The notes under the pieces: generated by a model
The model's database searches: none
Seen by the model: only the letters and a program-made list of their open reading frames with translations
Told to the model about the DNA's origin: nothing
Position numbers and translations under genes: made by a program
Shown: positions 7,547-16,405 of the stretch, piece by piece
Numbering within the stretch: the stretch's first letter is position 1
Layout: every line of letters starts with the position of its first letter
Assembly (NCBI GenBank): GCA_009827235.1
Contig: SPMW01000012.1
Coordinates: forward strand, 1 to 41,565
Direction: 5' to 3'
Source of the DNA: Candidatus Campylobacter infans
GTDB taxonomy: Bacteria; Campylobacterota; Campylobacteria; Campylobacterales; Campylobacteraceae
Length of the DNA stretch: 41,565 nt

Positions 7547-8629
7547 ATGGATAAAAATCAATTTGATTTTGCTTTACCAGAAAGCGATAAAAGAAATAAA
7601 ATCGCTGTTTATACAAAAATAATTATTTTGCCAGTGCTTGTTTATGTGGCGTATTTATTAAGTTATTTTGGATTTATAGAATTAAATATTGGCATAAATG
7701 CTATTATTTTAAGCACATTTATGCTTATTATTGCCTTGCTTTTTACAATTCACAGCGCAGAATATGGCTGTTTTGTTTTTGAATGTCAAAAAGATGATTT
7801 TAAAAAAGAGCTAAAATCTTTTATTTTAAAAAGTTTGCTAACCATAGGCAAAGATACTAAATCAAACGCAAATTTTGATGAGTTTATTAAGGATTATTCA
7901 AAATTTATCCGCAATGAAAATATAGCAAATGTCGGTGCTGGCGTGTTTTCACTGCTTGGGGTTTTGGGGACTTTTATTTGCATTGCTATATCGCTAGCCC
8001 CACTTGATGCTAGTTTTGATGAAAATGTGCTAGCTTTAATTACTAGCATTAGTTCTGCGTTTTATGTAGCAATTTATGGCACGATCTTAGCCCTTTGGTG
8101 GATATTTTTTGAACGCTTTGGAATAACAAGATTTAAAAAACTAGTAAATCGCCAAAAACTAGTTACAAAAAACTTTTTTTGGAGCAAAGAAGAATTACAA
8201 GAACGCTTTATGCAAGAAGGCATTTCTAGCTTTTCAAAAATTAGCACGATTTTTGGCTATGTAAGTAATAAAGAATTTTTTAGCCAATTAGATAAATTAG
8301 TAGAGCAAAAGTTTTTAAATTTTACAAATCTATTAGAAAACGAAGAAAACGCCATCACTCTCAGCAGCGAGCATATCAAGCAAACGCTATCTAGCCTATC
8401 AAAAAGCCAAAAAGAGCAAAAAGATATTTTGCGCGTCTATACTGATATTTTAAACGCTCTTAATACATTTAATAAAAATTTTGAAAGCATGCAAATAGGA
8501 TTTGCTGATAATTACGCCAAGCTCCACACTCTAAGCGATGAAAAACTTACGCGTTTTGAGCGCGCGGTAAATACCTTGGTAACTAGCATTAATAACCAAG
8601 CCGGCCTAAATAACGAGCAAGCAAAATAA
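7547..8629 (+). CDS. MotA/TolQ/ExbB-family proton-channel-like protein with coiled-coil tail
   Basis: 360 residues. Two N-terminal helices (about 22-44 and 50-72) are followed by a cytoplasmic stretch, and then the MotA/ExbB core: VFSLLGVLGTFICIAISLAP (about 132-151) and LITSISSAFYVAIYGTILALWWIFF. After about residue 190 the protein is soluble and rich in heptad-like helix, consistent with a coiled-coil tail. The family forms pentameric proton channels around a dimeric MotB/ExbD/TolR-type partner, and the next gene supplies a candidate partner. C. jejuni has a comparable pair after peb4-fba, as far as I recall. Function unknown; it is too divergent to be the flagellar MotA. Confidence 0.75.
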   Translation: MDKNQFDFALPESDKRNKIAVYTKIIILPVLVYVAYLLSYFGFIELNIGINAIILSTFMLIIALLFTIHSAEYGCFVFECQKDDFKKELKSFILKSLLTIGKDTKSNANFDEFIKDYSKFIRNENIANVGAGVFSLLGVLGTFICIAISLAPLDASFDENVLALITSISSAFYVAIYGTILALWWIFFERFGITRFKKLVNRQKLVTKNFFWSKEELQERFMQEGISSFSKISTIFGYVSNKEFFSQLDKLVEQKFLNFTNLLENEENAITLSSEHIKQTLSSLSKSQKEQKDILRVYTDILNALNTFNKNFESMQIGFADNYAKLHTLSDEKLTRFERAVNTLVTSINNQAGLNNEQAK

Positions 8630-8643
8630 ACCTAGGTAAAACA

Positions 8644-9522
8644 ATGGGCAATAAAAATGAATATCCTAGCTTTTGGCTAAGTTATGCTAATGTAATTGGC
8701 GGATTGTTTTTTATAATCACTCTGATTTTAACTAGTATGCTCGCAAAATACAATATAATCGCGCAAGACTTAAACAAAAGCAAAGGCATTTTAGAAAATA
8801 AAATAAAAGATATAAACGAACTAAAACTAAAACTAAGTGAGCGCGAAATAGCCATAGATAAAACCCTAAGCACGCTACAAAACAGCAAAGACAAAAGCGT
8901 TGGCCTAGCATATTTGCAAAAAATTTTAAATAAAAGCCTTCAAAACGCCAGACAAAGCGTAGAAGAAATAAATAAAATCACAAATAACGAACAAAAAAAA
9001 GCAAATTTAAAACAGCAAGAACCAGCTCCAAAACCAAGCAAAAATCCAAACGCCCTAAGGCTAAAAATCATAGCTAAATTAAAAATTTTACTAAACAATC
9101 AAGCACAAATAAACACGCAAAACGGCACACTTTATTTAAACAGCGATTTAATCTTTGAAAAAAACGCCCAAATAAAACAAAGCGCAAAAGCTAATTTAGA
9201 GCAAATTTTAAGCTTGTATTTTGATGTGCTTTTAAGCGATGAAATTGCTCCACACATCAAGCACATCATCATCACAAGCCACACGGATCTAAAAAAATCA
9301 TACACCGCAAACTTAAAATTAAGCCAAGCACAAGCCTTAGAATTACTGCTTTTTGCAAATTCTTTTTATAATGATGCGCTTTTGACTAAACTCAGCCTAG
9401 CCAGCGGGCGCGCAAATACAGAGCCATTTTATAAAAACGGCAAAATAGATGAAAATCTTTCAAGGCGAATTGAAATTTCTTTTATAGAAAATTTAAATCC
9501 ATCAAATGCTAGCACAAAATAA
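8644..9522 (+). CDS. OmpA/MotB-like stator partner with substituted key residues
   Basis: 292 residues. One N-terminal helix (FWLSYANVIGGLFFIITLIL, about 10-30), a predicted coiled coil (about 40-85), a Lys/Pro-rich linker, and a C-terminal OmpA-like domain (about 135-285). In MotB/ZorB-type proteins the helix normally reads SFAD or SYAD, with Asp carrying protons; here the codon is AAT, giving Asn17. In the OmpA fold the usual N-x2-L-S-x2-R-A reads NLKLSQAQA, so the peptidoglycan-binding Arg is Gln, while SHTD and the terminal RRIEI remain. It follows the ExbB-like gene by 14 bases and overlaps the next gene. Likely the same complex, but perhaps not a standard proton-driven motor. Confidence 0.72.
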   Translation: MGNKNEYPSFWLSYANVIGGLFFIITLILTSMLAKYNIIAQDLNKSKGILENKIKDINELKLKLSEREIAIDKTLSTLQNSKDKSVGLAYLQKILNKSLQNARQSVEEINKITNNEQKKANLKQQEPAPKPSKNPNALRLKIIAKLKILLNNQAQINTQNGTLYLNSDLIFEKNAQIKQSAKANLEQILSLYFDVLLSDEIAPHIKHIIITSHTDLKKSYTANLKLSQAQALELLLFANSFYNDALLTKLSLASGRANTEPFYKNGKIDENLSRRIEISFIENLNPSNASTK

Positions 9523-10399
9523 CCTACCAAAATTTCAAAAAATCCGTTTTAAAGAGCGTGATTTTTTCGTGCTTAGAGATGATTTGCTTGATAATGAAAT
9601 TAACGGCAATAAGGCTAGAAAATTAGAATACTTTTTAAATGCTAATTTAAAAAATTTTAGCACGCTTTATAGCTATGGCAGCTCGCAAAGCAACGCTATG
9701 AGCGCGCTTAGCATTTTTGCAAAGAAAAAAGATTTAAAATTTATTTATCTAACAAAGCACCTTAGCCAATTTTTACAACAAAATCCTAGCGCAAATTACG
9801 CCATAGCCTTAGCAAATGGCGCACAAATCATAGCTAGAAGCGATTATAAAGAATATTTTTTTGCCTTAAAAAACTCCCAAAACCCAAAAACACTTTTTAT
9901 CCCAGAGGGCATAGCCTGTAAATACGCAGAGCAAGGCTTTAAAACCCAAGCTGAGCAAATAAAAAATTTTATGCAAGAAAGTAGCATAAAATTTGATATA
10001 TTTTTGCCAAGCGGGACTGGCACGGCTTGTGTATATTTAGCTAAGAATTTAGCACAATGTGATGTATTTACCACGCCTTGCGTGGGCGATGAAAATTATT
10101 TAAACAGCCAGATTCAAAGCTTAAACGCGCAAGCAAGAATTAAAATTTTAAAGCCAGCGCTTAAATGTTATTTTGGGGATTTGAGGCTTGAATTTTATAA
10201 TATTTGGCGCGAATTAAAAGAACAAACCGGCATAGAATTTGAGCTAATTTATGATCCGCTTGGCTGGCTTACTATGCTAGAAAATTTAAAAAGCTTTAAA
10301 AATGAAATTTTATACATCCATCAAGGTGGCCTTAGCGGCTTACAATCACAAAAAGCAAGATATGAGCGAAAATTCAAGCATCTAACAATTAAAATTTAG
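9506..10399 (+). CDS. PLP-dependent ACC deaminase/D-cysteine desulfhydrase-like protein
   Basis: 297 residues. Fold type II PLP enzyme. FFVLRDDLLDNEINGNKARKL holds the catalytic lysine (the NGNKARK motif), SYGSSQSNAMSALSI matches the substrate loop (GxxQSNH in most members, with Ala-Met after Asn here), and LPSGTGTACVYLA is the phosphate-binding glycine loop. Members cleave ACC, D-cysteine or related amino acids; the substrate is not determinable. The start overlaps the upstream gene by 17 bases, so cotranscription with the stator-like pair is likely, with selB following 16 bases later. Slightly shorter than the usual ~330 residues. Confidence 0.8.
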   Translation: MLAQNNLPKFQKIRFKERDFFVLRDDLLDNEINGNKARKLEYFLNANLKNFSTLYSYGSSQSNAMSALSIFAKKKDLKFIYLTKHLSQFLQQNPSANYAIALANGAQIIARSDYKEYFFALKNSQNPKTLFIPEGIACKYAEQGFKTQAEQIKNFMQESSIKFDIFLPSGTGTACVYLAKNLAQCDVFTTPCVGDENYLNSQIQSLNAQARIKILKPALKCYFGDLRLEFYNIWRELKEQTGIEFELIYDPLGWLTMLENLKSFKNEILYIHQGGLSGLQSQKARYERKFKHLTIKI

Positions 10400-10415
10400 C
10401 TCTTTAAGGATCAAA

Positions 10416-12263
10416 ATGGCAAATTTATTAGTAGCAACAGCTGGGCATATAGATCATGGCAAAACCGCGCTAATTCAAGCATTAAACGGCTTTAATGGCG
10501 ATAGCACCAAAGAAGAAAAAGAACGCGCTATTACTATTGATTTAAGTTTTTCTAACCTAAAAAATGGCGAGCAAAATATTTCATTTATTGATGTTCCAGG
10601 CCATGAGAATTTGCTTAAAACTATGATTAGCGGGGCATTTAGCATAGATGTTGGCTTAGTGGTGATCGCAGGTGATGATGGCTTAATGCCCCAAAGCATC
10701 GAGCATATTAAAGTGCTAAATTATTTGGGCATAAACTCACTAATTCTTGCTATTACAAAATGCGATTTAATCAGCCACGAGCGCGCCTTATTTGTGCTTA
10801 AAAGCGCACAAGAGTTTTTAAAAAATTACGAAAACTTAAATATTTTAAAAAGTTTTTTTATAAGCATTAAAGATGAAAAAAGCATTAAAGATCTTAAAAA
10901 TTATCTTTTTACCCTAAAAGCCAAAGAGCGCGATATAAACGGCGTTTTACGCTATTATGTAGATAGAGCTTTTATCTTAAAAGGCATAGGCGTAATCGCA
11001 ACTGGGAGCATAATTTCTGGCACATTAAAAAAGGGCGAGAAGCTTTTTAATTACGACAAGCAAAAAGAACTAAGCATAAAAAGCTTACAAACGCACGGGG
11101 TTTTAGTCCAAAATGCTTGTGCTTGCGAGCGTTTAGCACTAAATTTAAGCGGCTGCGAGCTTAAAGATATAACAAAAGGCGATTTTATCAGCAAAAAGGG
11201 CTATTTTAGGGCATTTAAAGAGCTTGATTGCGTGGTTTTTGGCCAAATTAAGCATAACGAAAATTTACTTTTTTGCATTGGCACAAAGCAAGTAAATGCT
11301 AAAATTTTAATTTTAAATGCTAGTTGCGATGAAACAAAACCTAACCCAAAAGATAAAGAAAACAAATTTTATGCCACGATAAAGCTTGAAAATGCCGTAT
11401 TTGCGAGCTTTGATGAGCCTTTTATTTTGCTTAGTCTTGGGAGAGTAAGAGCTGGTGGCAGGGTGCTAAATCCTATTAGCGAACCCTTAAAAAAGAGCGT
11501 TAAAACCGAACTTTTACAAGCCTTGGAGGATAAAAATTTTCTAAAAGCCTTTGGCATTTTAAAAAGCGCGCATAAAAACGGATTTGGGCTAATTTCTAGC
11601 GAGCAAAGATTTAATCTTAGCCATGAAAATGCCCTAAATATCGCCAAAAAGCTGGGTAATGCGCTAATAGATGAAAACGCGCTTAATGTTTATGATATCA
11701 GCGCAAAAGAGCATATTAAAGCATATATTAAATTTTTATTACAAAAAAACGAATTTGCCATATTTTCAGCCACTTCAATAGCCCTAAAACTGCCTTGGGC
11801 TAGCGCGTTTTTAGCTCAGCTTTGCATTGATGAAATGAGTGAGTTTTTAAGCAAAAATGATGGAGTTTATACCAAAAAAGGCATTGATTTTAGCAAGCTT
11901 AAAAAACGCGTAGAAGATGAAATATTAAGCATTTTAGACAAGCAAGCCCTAATGCCACAAGCCCCTTATAATATTTATGATTATTTAGAAATTGACCGCA
12001 CAAGTGGCGATAATGCTCTAAAAAAATTATGCGCTAAAAAAATAGTAATTAGGCTAGCTCATAATTTATTTATCAGCGCCAAGCACCTAAATAACGCGCT
12101 AGAAAAATTAAAAGAGCTAATTAAAACAGATGGTTTTGTAAATATCAACACAGCCAAAAAAGCCTTAAATTTAAGCAGAAAATACACAATAGCCTACCTT
12201 GAAGCCTTAGATAAAGATGAAAATATCACAAAAAACGGCACGGATAGAGTATTTAAAATTTAA
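10416..12263 (+). CDS. selB: Selenocysteine-specific elongation factor SelB
   Basis: 615 residues. It delivers selenocysteyl-tRNA to UGA codons marked by a SECIS hairpin. GTPase motifs: GHIDHGKT (10-17), IDVPGHEN (58-65) and TKCD (114-117, in place of the usual NKxD). EF-Tu-like beta domains follow to about residue 340, and the C-terminal half is the winged-helix array that binds the SECIS (for example [20 protein letters not shown] at the end). AAGGATCAAAATG gives a good ribosome site. With selA in the same neighbourhood it shows that the organism makes selenoproteins, probably formate dehydrogenase, although none is encoded here. Confidence 0.95.
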   Translation: MANLLVATAGHIDHGKTALIQALNGFNGDSTKEEKERAITIDLSFSNLKNGEQNISFIDVPGHENLLKTMISGAFSIDVGLVVIAGDDGLMPQSIEHIKVLNYLGINSLILAITKCDLISHERALFVLKSAQEFLKNYENLNILKSFFISIKDEKSIKDLKNYLFTLKAKERDINGVLRYYVDRAFILKGIGVIATGSIISGTLKKGEKLFNYDKQKELSIKSLQTHGVLVQNACACERLALNLSGCELKDITKGDFISKKGYFRAFKELDCVVFGQIKHNENLLFCIGTKQVNAKILILNASCDETKPNPKDKENKFYATIKLENAVFASFDEPFILLSLGRVRAGGRVLNPISEPLKKSVKTELLQALEDKNFLKAFGILKSAHKNGFGLISSEQRFNLSHENALNIAKKLGNALIDENALNVYDISAKEHIKAYIKFLLQKNEFAIFSATSIALKLPWASAFLAQLCIDEMSEFLSKNDGVYTKKGIDFSKLKKRVEDEILSILDKQALMPQAPYNIYDYLEIDRTSGDNALKKLCAKKIVIRLAHNLFISAKHLNNALEKLKELIKTDGFVNINTAKKALNLSRKYTIAYLEALDKDENITKNGTDRVFKI

Positions 12264-12282
12264 TCAGCAAAGAAAGAAATTT

Positions 12283-12870
12283 ATGGGAATTTTTGATTTA
12301 GTGATTTTAGGTTTTGCCTTGGCGATGGATGCTTTTGCGGTTTCAATCTGTAAAGGCTTTGCCATCAAAAATCTAAAAATTAAACATTTTTTCATAGTTG
12401 CTGCGTATTTTGGCGGATTTCAAGCCTTAATGCCTGCTTTGGGTTATTTTGTTGTGGCGAGTTTTACAAATTTTATAAAAGAAATTGATCATTGGATAGC
12501 CTTTGTTTTATTAGCGTTTGTGGGTGCAAAAATGATTAAAGAAAGCTTTGAAAATGATAGTTGCAAAAACACTAGCGCGCAACTTCATTTTAAACAAATG
12601 CTAGCACTCGCACTTGCTACTAGCATTGATGCCTTGGCTGTTGGAGTAAGTTTTGGCTTTGTGGAATTTCGCGGGCTAAATATATACCAAGCAATCCTAA
12701 TAATTGGCCTTATAACCTTTTTGCTTTGTGCTTTTGGCTTGAAACTGGGAAATTTACTAAGCCAAAACAGCACCTTTGGCACAAATTTAGGCCAAAAAGC
12801 CGAGCTAGTTGGCGGCGTGATTTTAATAAGTTTGGGCATTAAAATTTTAATAGAGCATTTATTAAATTAA
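12283..12870 (+). CDS. mntP: Manganese efflux pump MntP
   Basis: 195 residues, six hydrophobic helices in two inverted halves. Each half has the signature acidic motif of the family: [15 protein letters not shown] in helix 1 and [15 protein letters not shown] in the middle. MntP exports Mn2+ across the inner membrane. I place the start at the ATG giving [11 protein letters not shown], 19 bases after the selB stop; longer upstream reading would overlap selB and add a hydrophilic tail foreign to the family. Convergent with the ferredoxin gene, with only 8 bases between stops. Confidence 0.9.
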   Translation: MGIFDLVILGFALAMDAFAVSICKGFAIKNLKIKHFFIVAAYFGGFQALMPALGYFVVASFTNFIKEIDHWIAFVLLAFVGAKMIKESFENDSCKNTSAQLHFKQMLALALATSIDALAVGVSFGFVEFRGLNIYQAILIIGLITFLLCAFGLKLGNLLSQNSTFGTNLGQKAELVGGVILISLGIKILIEHLLN

Positions 12871-12878
12871 TGACTTAA

Positions 12879-14663
12879 TTATTCGTAAAAATTGCCATCT
12901 TTGCTTGCGTTTATTTGGGCTTGGAGCATTAGCTTTGCCTTACAATCAGCACAACATCTTAGGCTTTTTAGCTTAAACTCATCGCCGCTAAATTGCGCGC
13001 TCATTAAGCCTATAATCTTCTCCACAGCCTTTTTAGTGGCAAATTCCTTGCCACATTCTACGCATTTAAACAATTCGTCTTTTGCTAAAATTTTATAATT
13101 AAAAAAGCTAGGATTTAGTGCGATTTTACCGCGATCTATCGCTATTGCGCCACTTTCAGCGCAGCTAGCTATACAATACCCACAAGCCGTGCATAAACTT
13201 GCGTTAAACTTAATGCTATTATCGCTACTATCGGCAATTAACGCATTTACATTACACGCGCCAACGCAAGCACTACACAGCGTGCAAATATTTTCATCTA
13301 TGCTTATGCTAGCATAGCGCACTATTTCATCGCTATTAATTTGCCCAAAATCATTGTTTTTTATAATTTTTGCTAGCCTTGAAGCAAAAATCTCGCGCTT
13401 TGGCATATCATAATCATCAACAAGTAGCATTGAATCCTTAATTTTATGCGCTTTGTTTAAGTTTTGTTCTAATTCGCGTTTGTTTGTAGCGATTAAAACC
13501 GCATCCTCGCCAAAAATTTTTTGATAAATTTCATTTATTATTTTGATATTGCTAAGTGAAATTTGGCTGATATTTGGCTCATAAAGCACAATTTGAGCCC
13601 CGCTATTTTGAGCCAAAATCAAATAATGTACATAATCTAAGGCGCCAGTATTTAAAGCAAGTGGCAAAACCCCGCTTTTTAAGGCAATATCTGTTAAATG
13701 ATCACCGAGCGGCTCTTTTTTTAGCCCATAAGAGCTTTTAGCGTTAAATGGCTCGATTTTGCCAAGTTCTTGCCAAAATGGGCGAAATTTCGCGCTAAAA
13801 TTTTCATCTATTAAAATTTCATTTAAAAGCAAAATAATTTTATCCTTATAAAGCCTTGCGATGCCACTTAGCGCGCTTGTAGGCATATTAGCAAGGCTTA
13901 AAGCACCGCTAGGACAAACACCCACACAAAGCCCACAATCTATACAATCTATTTGATTAAAAACCAGCTCTTTTTGCTCGTCATTTTTAAGTATGGCAAC
14001 GCTAGGGCAAACATTTGCACAAGCTGAGCAAATTTGCTCACGCCTTTGATGATACTGGCAAATACTCTCATCATAAATCAAATTAATTTTATAATGATAT
14101 TTTGGGTAATTTTTACGCAAAAAGCTTAATATTTCATCATTATTTAGGGCTTCAATCTCCAAAGAGCCACTTTGAATTAGCATATCCTTTCTGCCATTTT
14201 TAATTAAGGCAAAATCGCATTCTAGCTCGTATTCATCGCCATTTTGCTCTATTAGAGCTATTAAAGAGCCGACCTCGCCATACAAGGCTTTAATTTCATC
14301 ATTTTTTAAGCTTATCACCTTAAAATCATTTTGTATTAAAAGCTCTTTAAGCGCACTTATATCATCATTAGCAACGATTAAAATTTTATTTTCAATTATT
14401 TTTTCACGCTCACTTTGCTTGCTTTCATCAAAGCCTATAATTCTAGCTTCATATAACGCGCTTATGCTTTTTGCTTTTTCAAGTGCGCTATCTAGGGAAT
14501 TTTTAAGATAAAAGTTTATCTCAGGCGCATAAACTTGCGCTTTTAGCTTAATTGAGTTTGCTACGATAAACTCATCATCACAGGGGTTTTGGCAGATTAT
14601 AATTTCATCGCCCAATGGTATTTGATAATTTTCATCAATAAATCCGCATTCTTGCATTTTCAA
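12879..14663 (-). CDS. Multi-cluster 4Fe-4S ferredoxin-type protein
   Basis: 594 residues. After a cysteine-poor N-terminal ~190 residues there are four ferredoxin-type cysteine sets: CSACANVCP and CIDCGLCVGVCP (about 213-252), then CTLCSACVGAC and CTACGYCIASC (about 460-500). A Cys-x2-Cys pair in KCVECGKEF and another in CCADCKAKL near the C-terminus look like a zinc ribbon. No membrane segment; cytoplasmic electron transfer is likely. A similar gene lies beside selA in C. jejuni, suggesting a link with the selenoprotein formate dehydrogenase, but this is context only. It is divergent from selA with a shared promoter region. Confidence 0.8.
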   Translation of the reverse strand: MKMQECGFIDENYQIPLGDEIIICQNPCDDEFIVANSIKLKAQVYAPEINFYLKNSLDSALEKAKSISALYEARIIGFDESKQSEREKIIENKILIVANDDISALKELLIQNDFKVISLKNDEIKALYGEVGSLIALIEQNGDEYELECDFALIKNGRKDMLIQSGSLEIEALNNDEILSFLRKNYPKYHYKINLIYDESICQYHQRREQICSACANVCPSVAILKNDEQKELVFNQIDCIDCGLCVGVCPSGALSLANMPTSALSGIARLYKDKIILLLNEILIDENFSAKFRPFWQELGKIEPFNAKSSYGLKKEPLGDHLTDIALKSGVLPLALNTGALDYVHYLILAQNSGAQIVLYEPNISQISLSNIKIINEIYQKIFGEDAVLIATNKRELEQNLNKAHKIKDSMLLVDDYDMPKREIFASRLAKIIKNNDFGQINSDEIVRYASISIDENICTLCSACVGACNVNALIADSSDNSIKFNASLCTACGYCIASCAESGAIAIDRGKIALNPSFFNYKILAKDELFKCVECGKEFATKKAVEKIIGLMSAQFSGDEFKLKSLRCCADCKAKLMLQAQINASKDGNFYE

Positions 14664-14680
14664 CCTTTTAAAAAGCCCTA

Positions 14681-14686
14681 ATTATA
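14681..14686 (-). promoter_or_regulatory. -10 box of the ferredoxin gene
   Basis: The minus strand reads TTTATAATTAGG, a perfect TATAAT, 17 bases before the ATG, with AAAAGGTTG as the ribosome site. It is divergent from the selA promoter. Confidence 0.5.
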
Positions 14687-14718
14687 AACTTATATTTAAA
14701 ATTTTAAGTTAATTTTTA

Positions 14719-14727
14719 TGCTAAAAT
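14719..14727 (+). promoter_or_regulatory. Extended -10 promoter of selA
   Basis: TGCTAAAAT is an extended -10 element with one change from TATAAT, 29 bases before the selA ATG. AAAGGGTAAAA precedes the start. Confidence 0.5.
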
Positions 14728-14756
14728 TACGCTTTTTAGCTAAATAAAGGGTAAAA

Positions 14757-16097
14757 ATGGCAGATTTTTCATCATTACCACAAATTGATAAAATCATAAA
14801 CTTACAATGCTTCAAAAATGCGCCAAAGCCTGTTATAACGCGCATTGCAAGAGATATTATAAACGAGCAAAGAGAGCTTTTAATCCAAGAAAAAAGCGCG
14901 CTAAATAAAGAGCAAATTATCGCCAAAATCACTAGCGAATATGAAAATTTTAAACGCAAAAGCCTACAAAGAGTAATCAATGCAAGCGGGATTGTTTTAC
15001 ACACAAACTTAGGCCGTAGCGTGATAGATGAAAACATTTATGAGCGCGCTAAAAGCGTTATTTGCGGGTATAGTAATTTAGAATACGACCTACAAACTGG
15101 CGCTAGATCAAACCGCTATGATTATAGCGGGGCGTTACTTAGCGCGCTTTTTGGCTGTGAAGATGCGCTAATAGTAAATAATAACGCCGCTGCTGTATTT
15201 TTGGTGCTAAATACCTTTGCAAAAAACGCGCAAGTAATTGTCAGTCGCGGTGAATTAGTAGAAATTGGCGGTGGATTTAGAATCCCTGAGGTGATGAACG
15301 CAAGCGGAGCCATTTTAAATGAAATTGGCACCACAAATAAAACGCGCCTAAGCGATTATGAAAATGCCATAAATGAAAATACCAAAATGCTCTTAAAAGT
15401 GCATCACTCAAATTTTCAAATACAAGGTTTTAGTAGCGAAGTCAGCATAAATGAGCTTGCAAATCTTGGCAAAAAGCACGAAATTTTAAGTTATTATGAT
15501 TTGGGTTCGTGTGCTTTTAGCTCGCTAAATTGGGGCTTAGAGCGCATTCAAGCCAGCGCTACAAAGCTTTTATTTAGCGGGGTTGATTTATTGAGTTTTA
15601 GCGGGGATAAGCTTTTTGGCTCGGTTCAAGCTGGCATAATTTTAGCCAACAAAAACCTAATCGCCCGTTTGCGCTCTAATCAGCTTTTGCGAATGCTCCG
15701 CGCCGATAAAATCACGCTTAGCTTGCTTTGTCAAAGCGTAATGGCGTATTTAAAAAACGAAAATCACCTAATCACCACGCAAAAATTAATAAATAAAAGC
15801 TTAAATGAACTTGAAAGCTTAGCAAATGCGCTAATTTCTGGGCTAAATGAAAATGCCAAAAAGCGCGTTAAAATCATCAAAACTAGCACTTTTGTAGGTG
15901 GCGGGAGCTTGCCAAATAAGCAAATTCCAAGCATAGCCTTACAACTTAGTGGCAAGGCCAAAAGCTTACAGGCGCAATTTAGGGCAAAAAATATCATCGG
16001 GCGCATAGAAAATGAATGCTTTTTGCTGGATTTAAGAGCACTTTTAGATGATGATATAAACGCACTTAATCTAGCTTTAAATGAAATTTTGGCTTAA
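14757..16097 (+). CDS. selA: L-seryl-tRNA(Sec) selenium transferase
   Basis: 446 residues. PLP enzyme converting seryl-tRNA(Sec) to selenocysteyl-tRNA(Sec) with selenophosphate. RVINASGIVLHTNLGRS (about 72-88), VNNNAAAVFLVLN and SRGELVEIGGGFRIPEVM are family blocks, and SFSGDKLFGSVQAG carries the PLP lysine (K285). Full length. Together with SelB it forms the selenocysteine machinery; selD and tRNA-Sec are not in this window. The two genes are separated by mntP and the oppositely oriented ferredoxin gene. Confidence 0.96.
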   Translation: MADFSSLPQIDKIINLQCFKNAPKPVITRIARDIINEQRELLIQEKSALNKEQIIAKITSEYENFKRKSLQRVINASGIVLHTNLGRSVIDENIYERAKSVICGYSNLEYDLQTGARSNRYDYSGALLSALFGCEDALIVNNNAAAVFLVLNTFAKNAQVIVSRGELVEIGGGFRIPEVMNASGAILNEIGTTNKTRLSDYENAINENTKMLLKVHHSNFQIQGFSSEVSINELANLGKKHEILSYYDLGSCAFSSLNWGLERIQASATKLLFSGVDLLSFSGDKLFGSVQAGIILANKNLIARLRSNQLLRMLRADKITLSLLCQSVMAYLKNENHLITTQKLINKSLNELESLANALISGLNENAKKRVKIIKTSTFVGGGSLPNKQIPSIALQLSGKAKSLQAQFRAKNIIGRIENECFLLDLRALLDDDINALNLALNEILA

Positions 16098-16405
16098 AAT
16101 TTGGTTTAAAATACTAACGGCGGGTTTTAAATTTTAATTTTTAAATTTTAATTTTTAAAATTTTGGTGTTGGCTAATGCGCTTGCGCGCTGGCTTAAAAT
16201 ACTTTTGTGCTTGTGCGCTGGCTTAAAATACTTTTAAATTTTAATTTTTCTTGCGCTTTATAACTTAAAATTTTAAAATATACTTGCATTTAAATTGACT
16301 ATATAAAATCTAATTTATTTAAAATTTGCGCGTAAATTTTAAAATTTGGCGTTAAAATTAGCAGGTTTATCGCGCAGTTTAGCCAGCAATCGCGCCAAAT
16401 AAACG
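16098..16405. other. 308-base non-coding gap with AT-rich motifs and a tandem repeat
   Basis: Between the convergent selA and pepD genes. It is made mostly of TTTAAATTTTAA and AAAATTTT runs plus GGCTTAAAATAC phrases, and includes one 29-base tandem repeat. I see no open frame with gene-like coding character and no RNA gene. Confidence 0.6.
16181..16238. repeat. Two-copy 29-base tandem repeat
   Basis: The unit begins CTTGCGCGCTGGCTTAAAAT and continues ACTTTTGTG; the second copy directly abuts it and differs at the fifth base and in the last three. A further related phrase (GGTTTAAAATACTAACGGCG) lies about 80 bases upstream. It could vary in copy number by slippage. Confidence 0.7.

Noticed and set aside
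7547..10399. Zorya-type anti-phage system suggested by the ExbB-like and OmpA-like pair
   Set aside because: No ZorC, ZorD or ZorE-like gene follows; neighbours are metabolic and selB, and key motor residues are changed.
12217..12282. Longer N-terminus for mntP overlapping selB
   Set aside because: It adds a hydrophilic tail before the first MntP helix; the ATG at 12283 gives the family's usual start.
10416..16097. Selenoprotein gene with an in-frame TGA near selA/selB
   Set aside because: No pair of adjacent frames separated by TGA with a plausible SECIS hairpin was seen.
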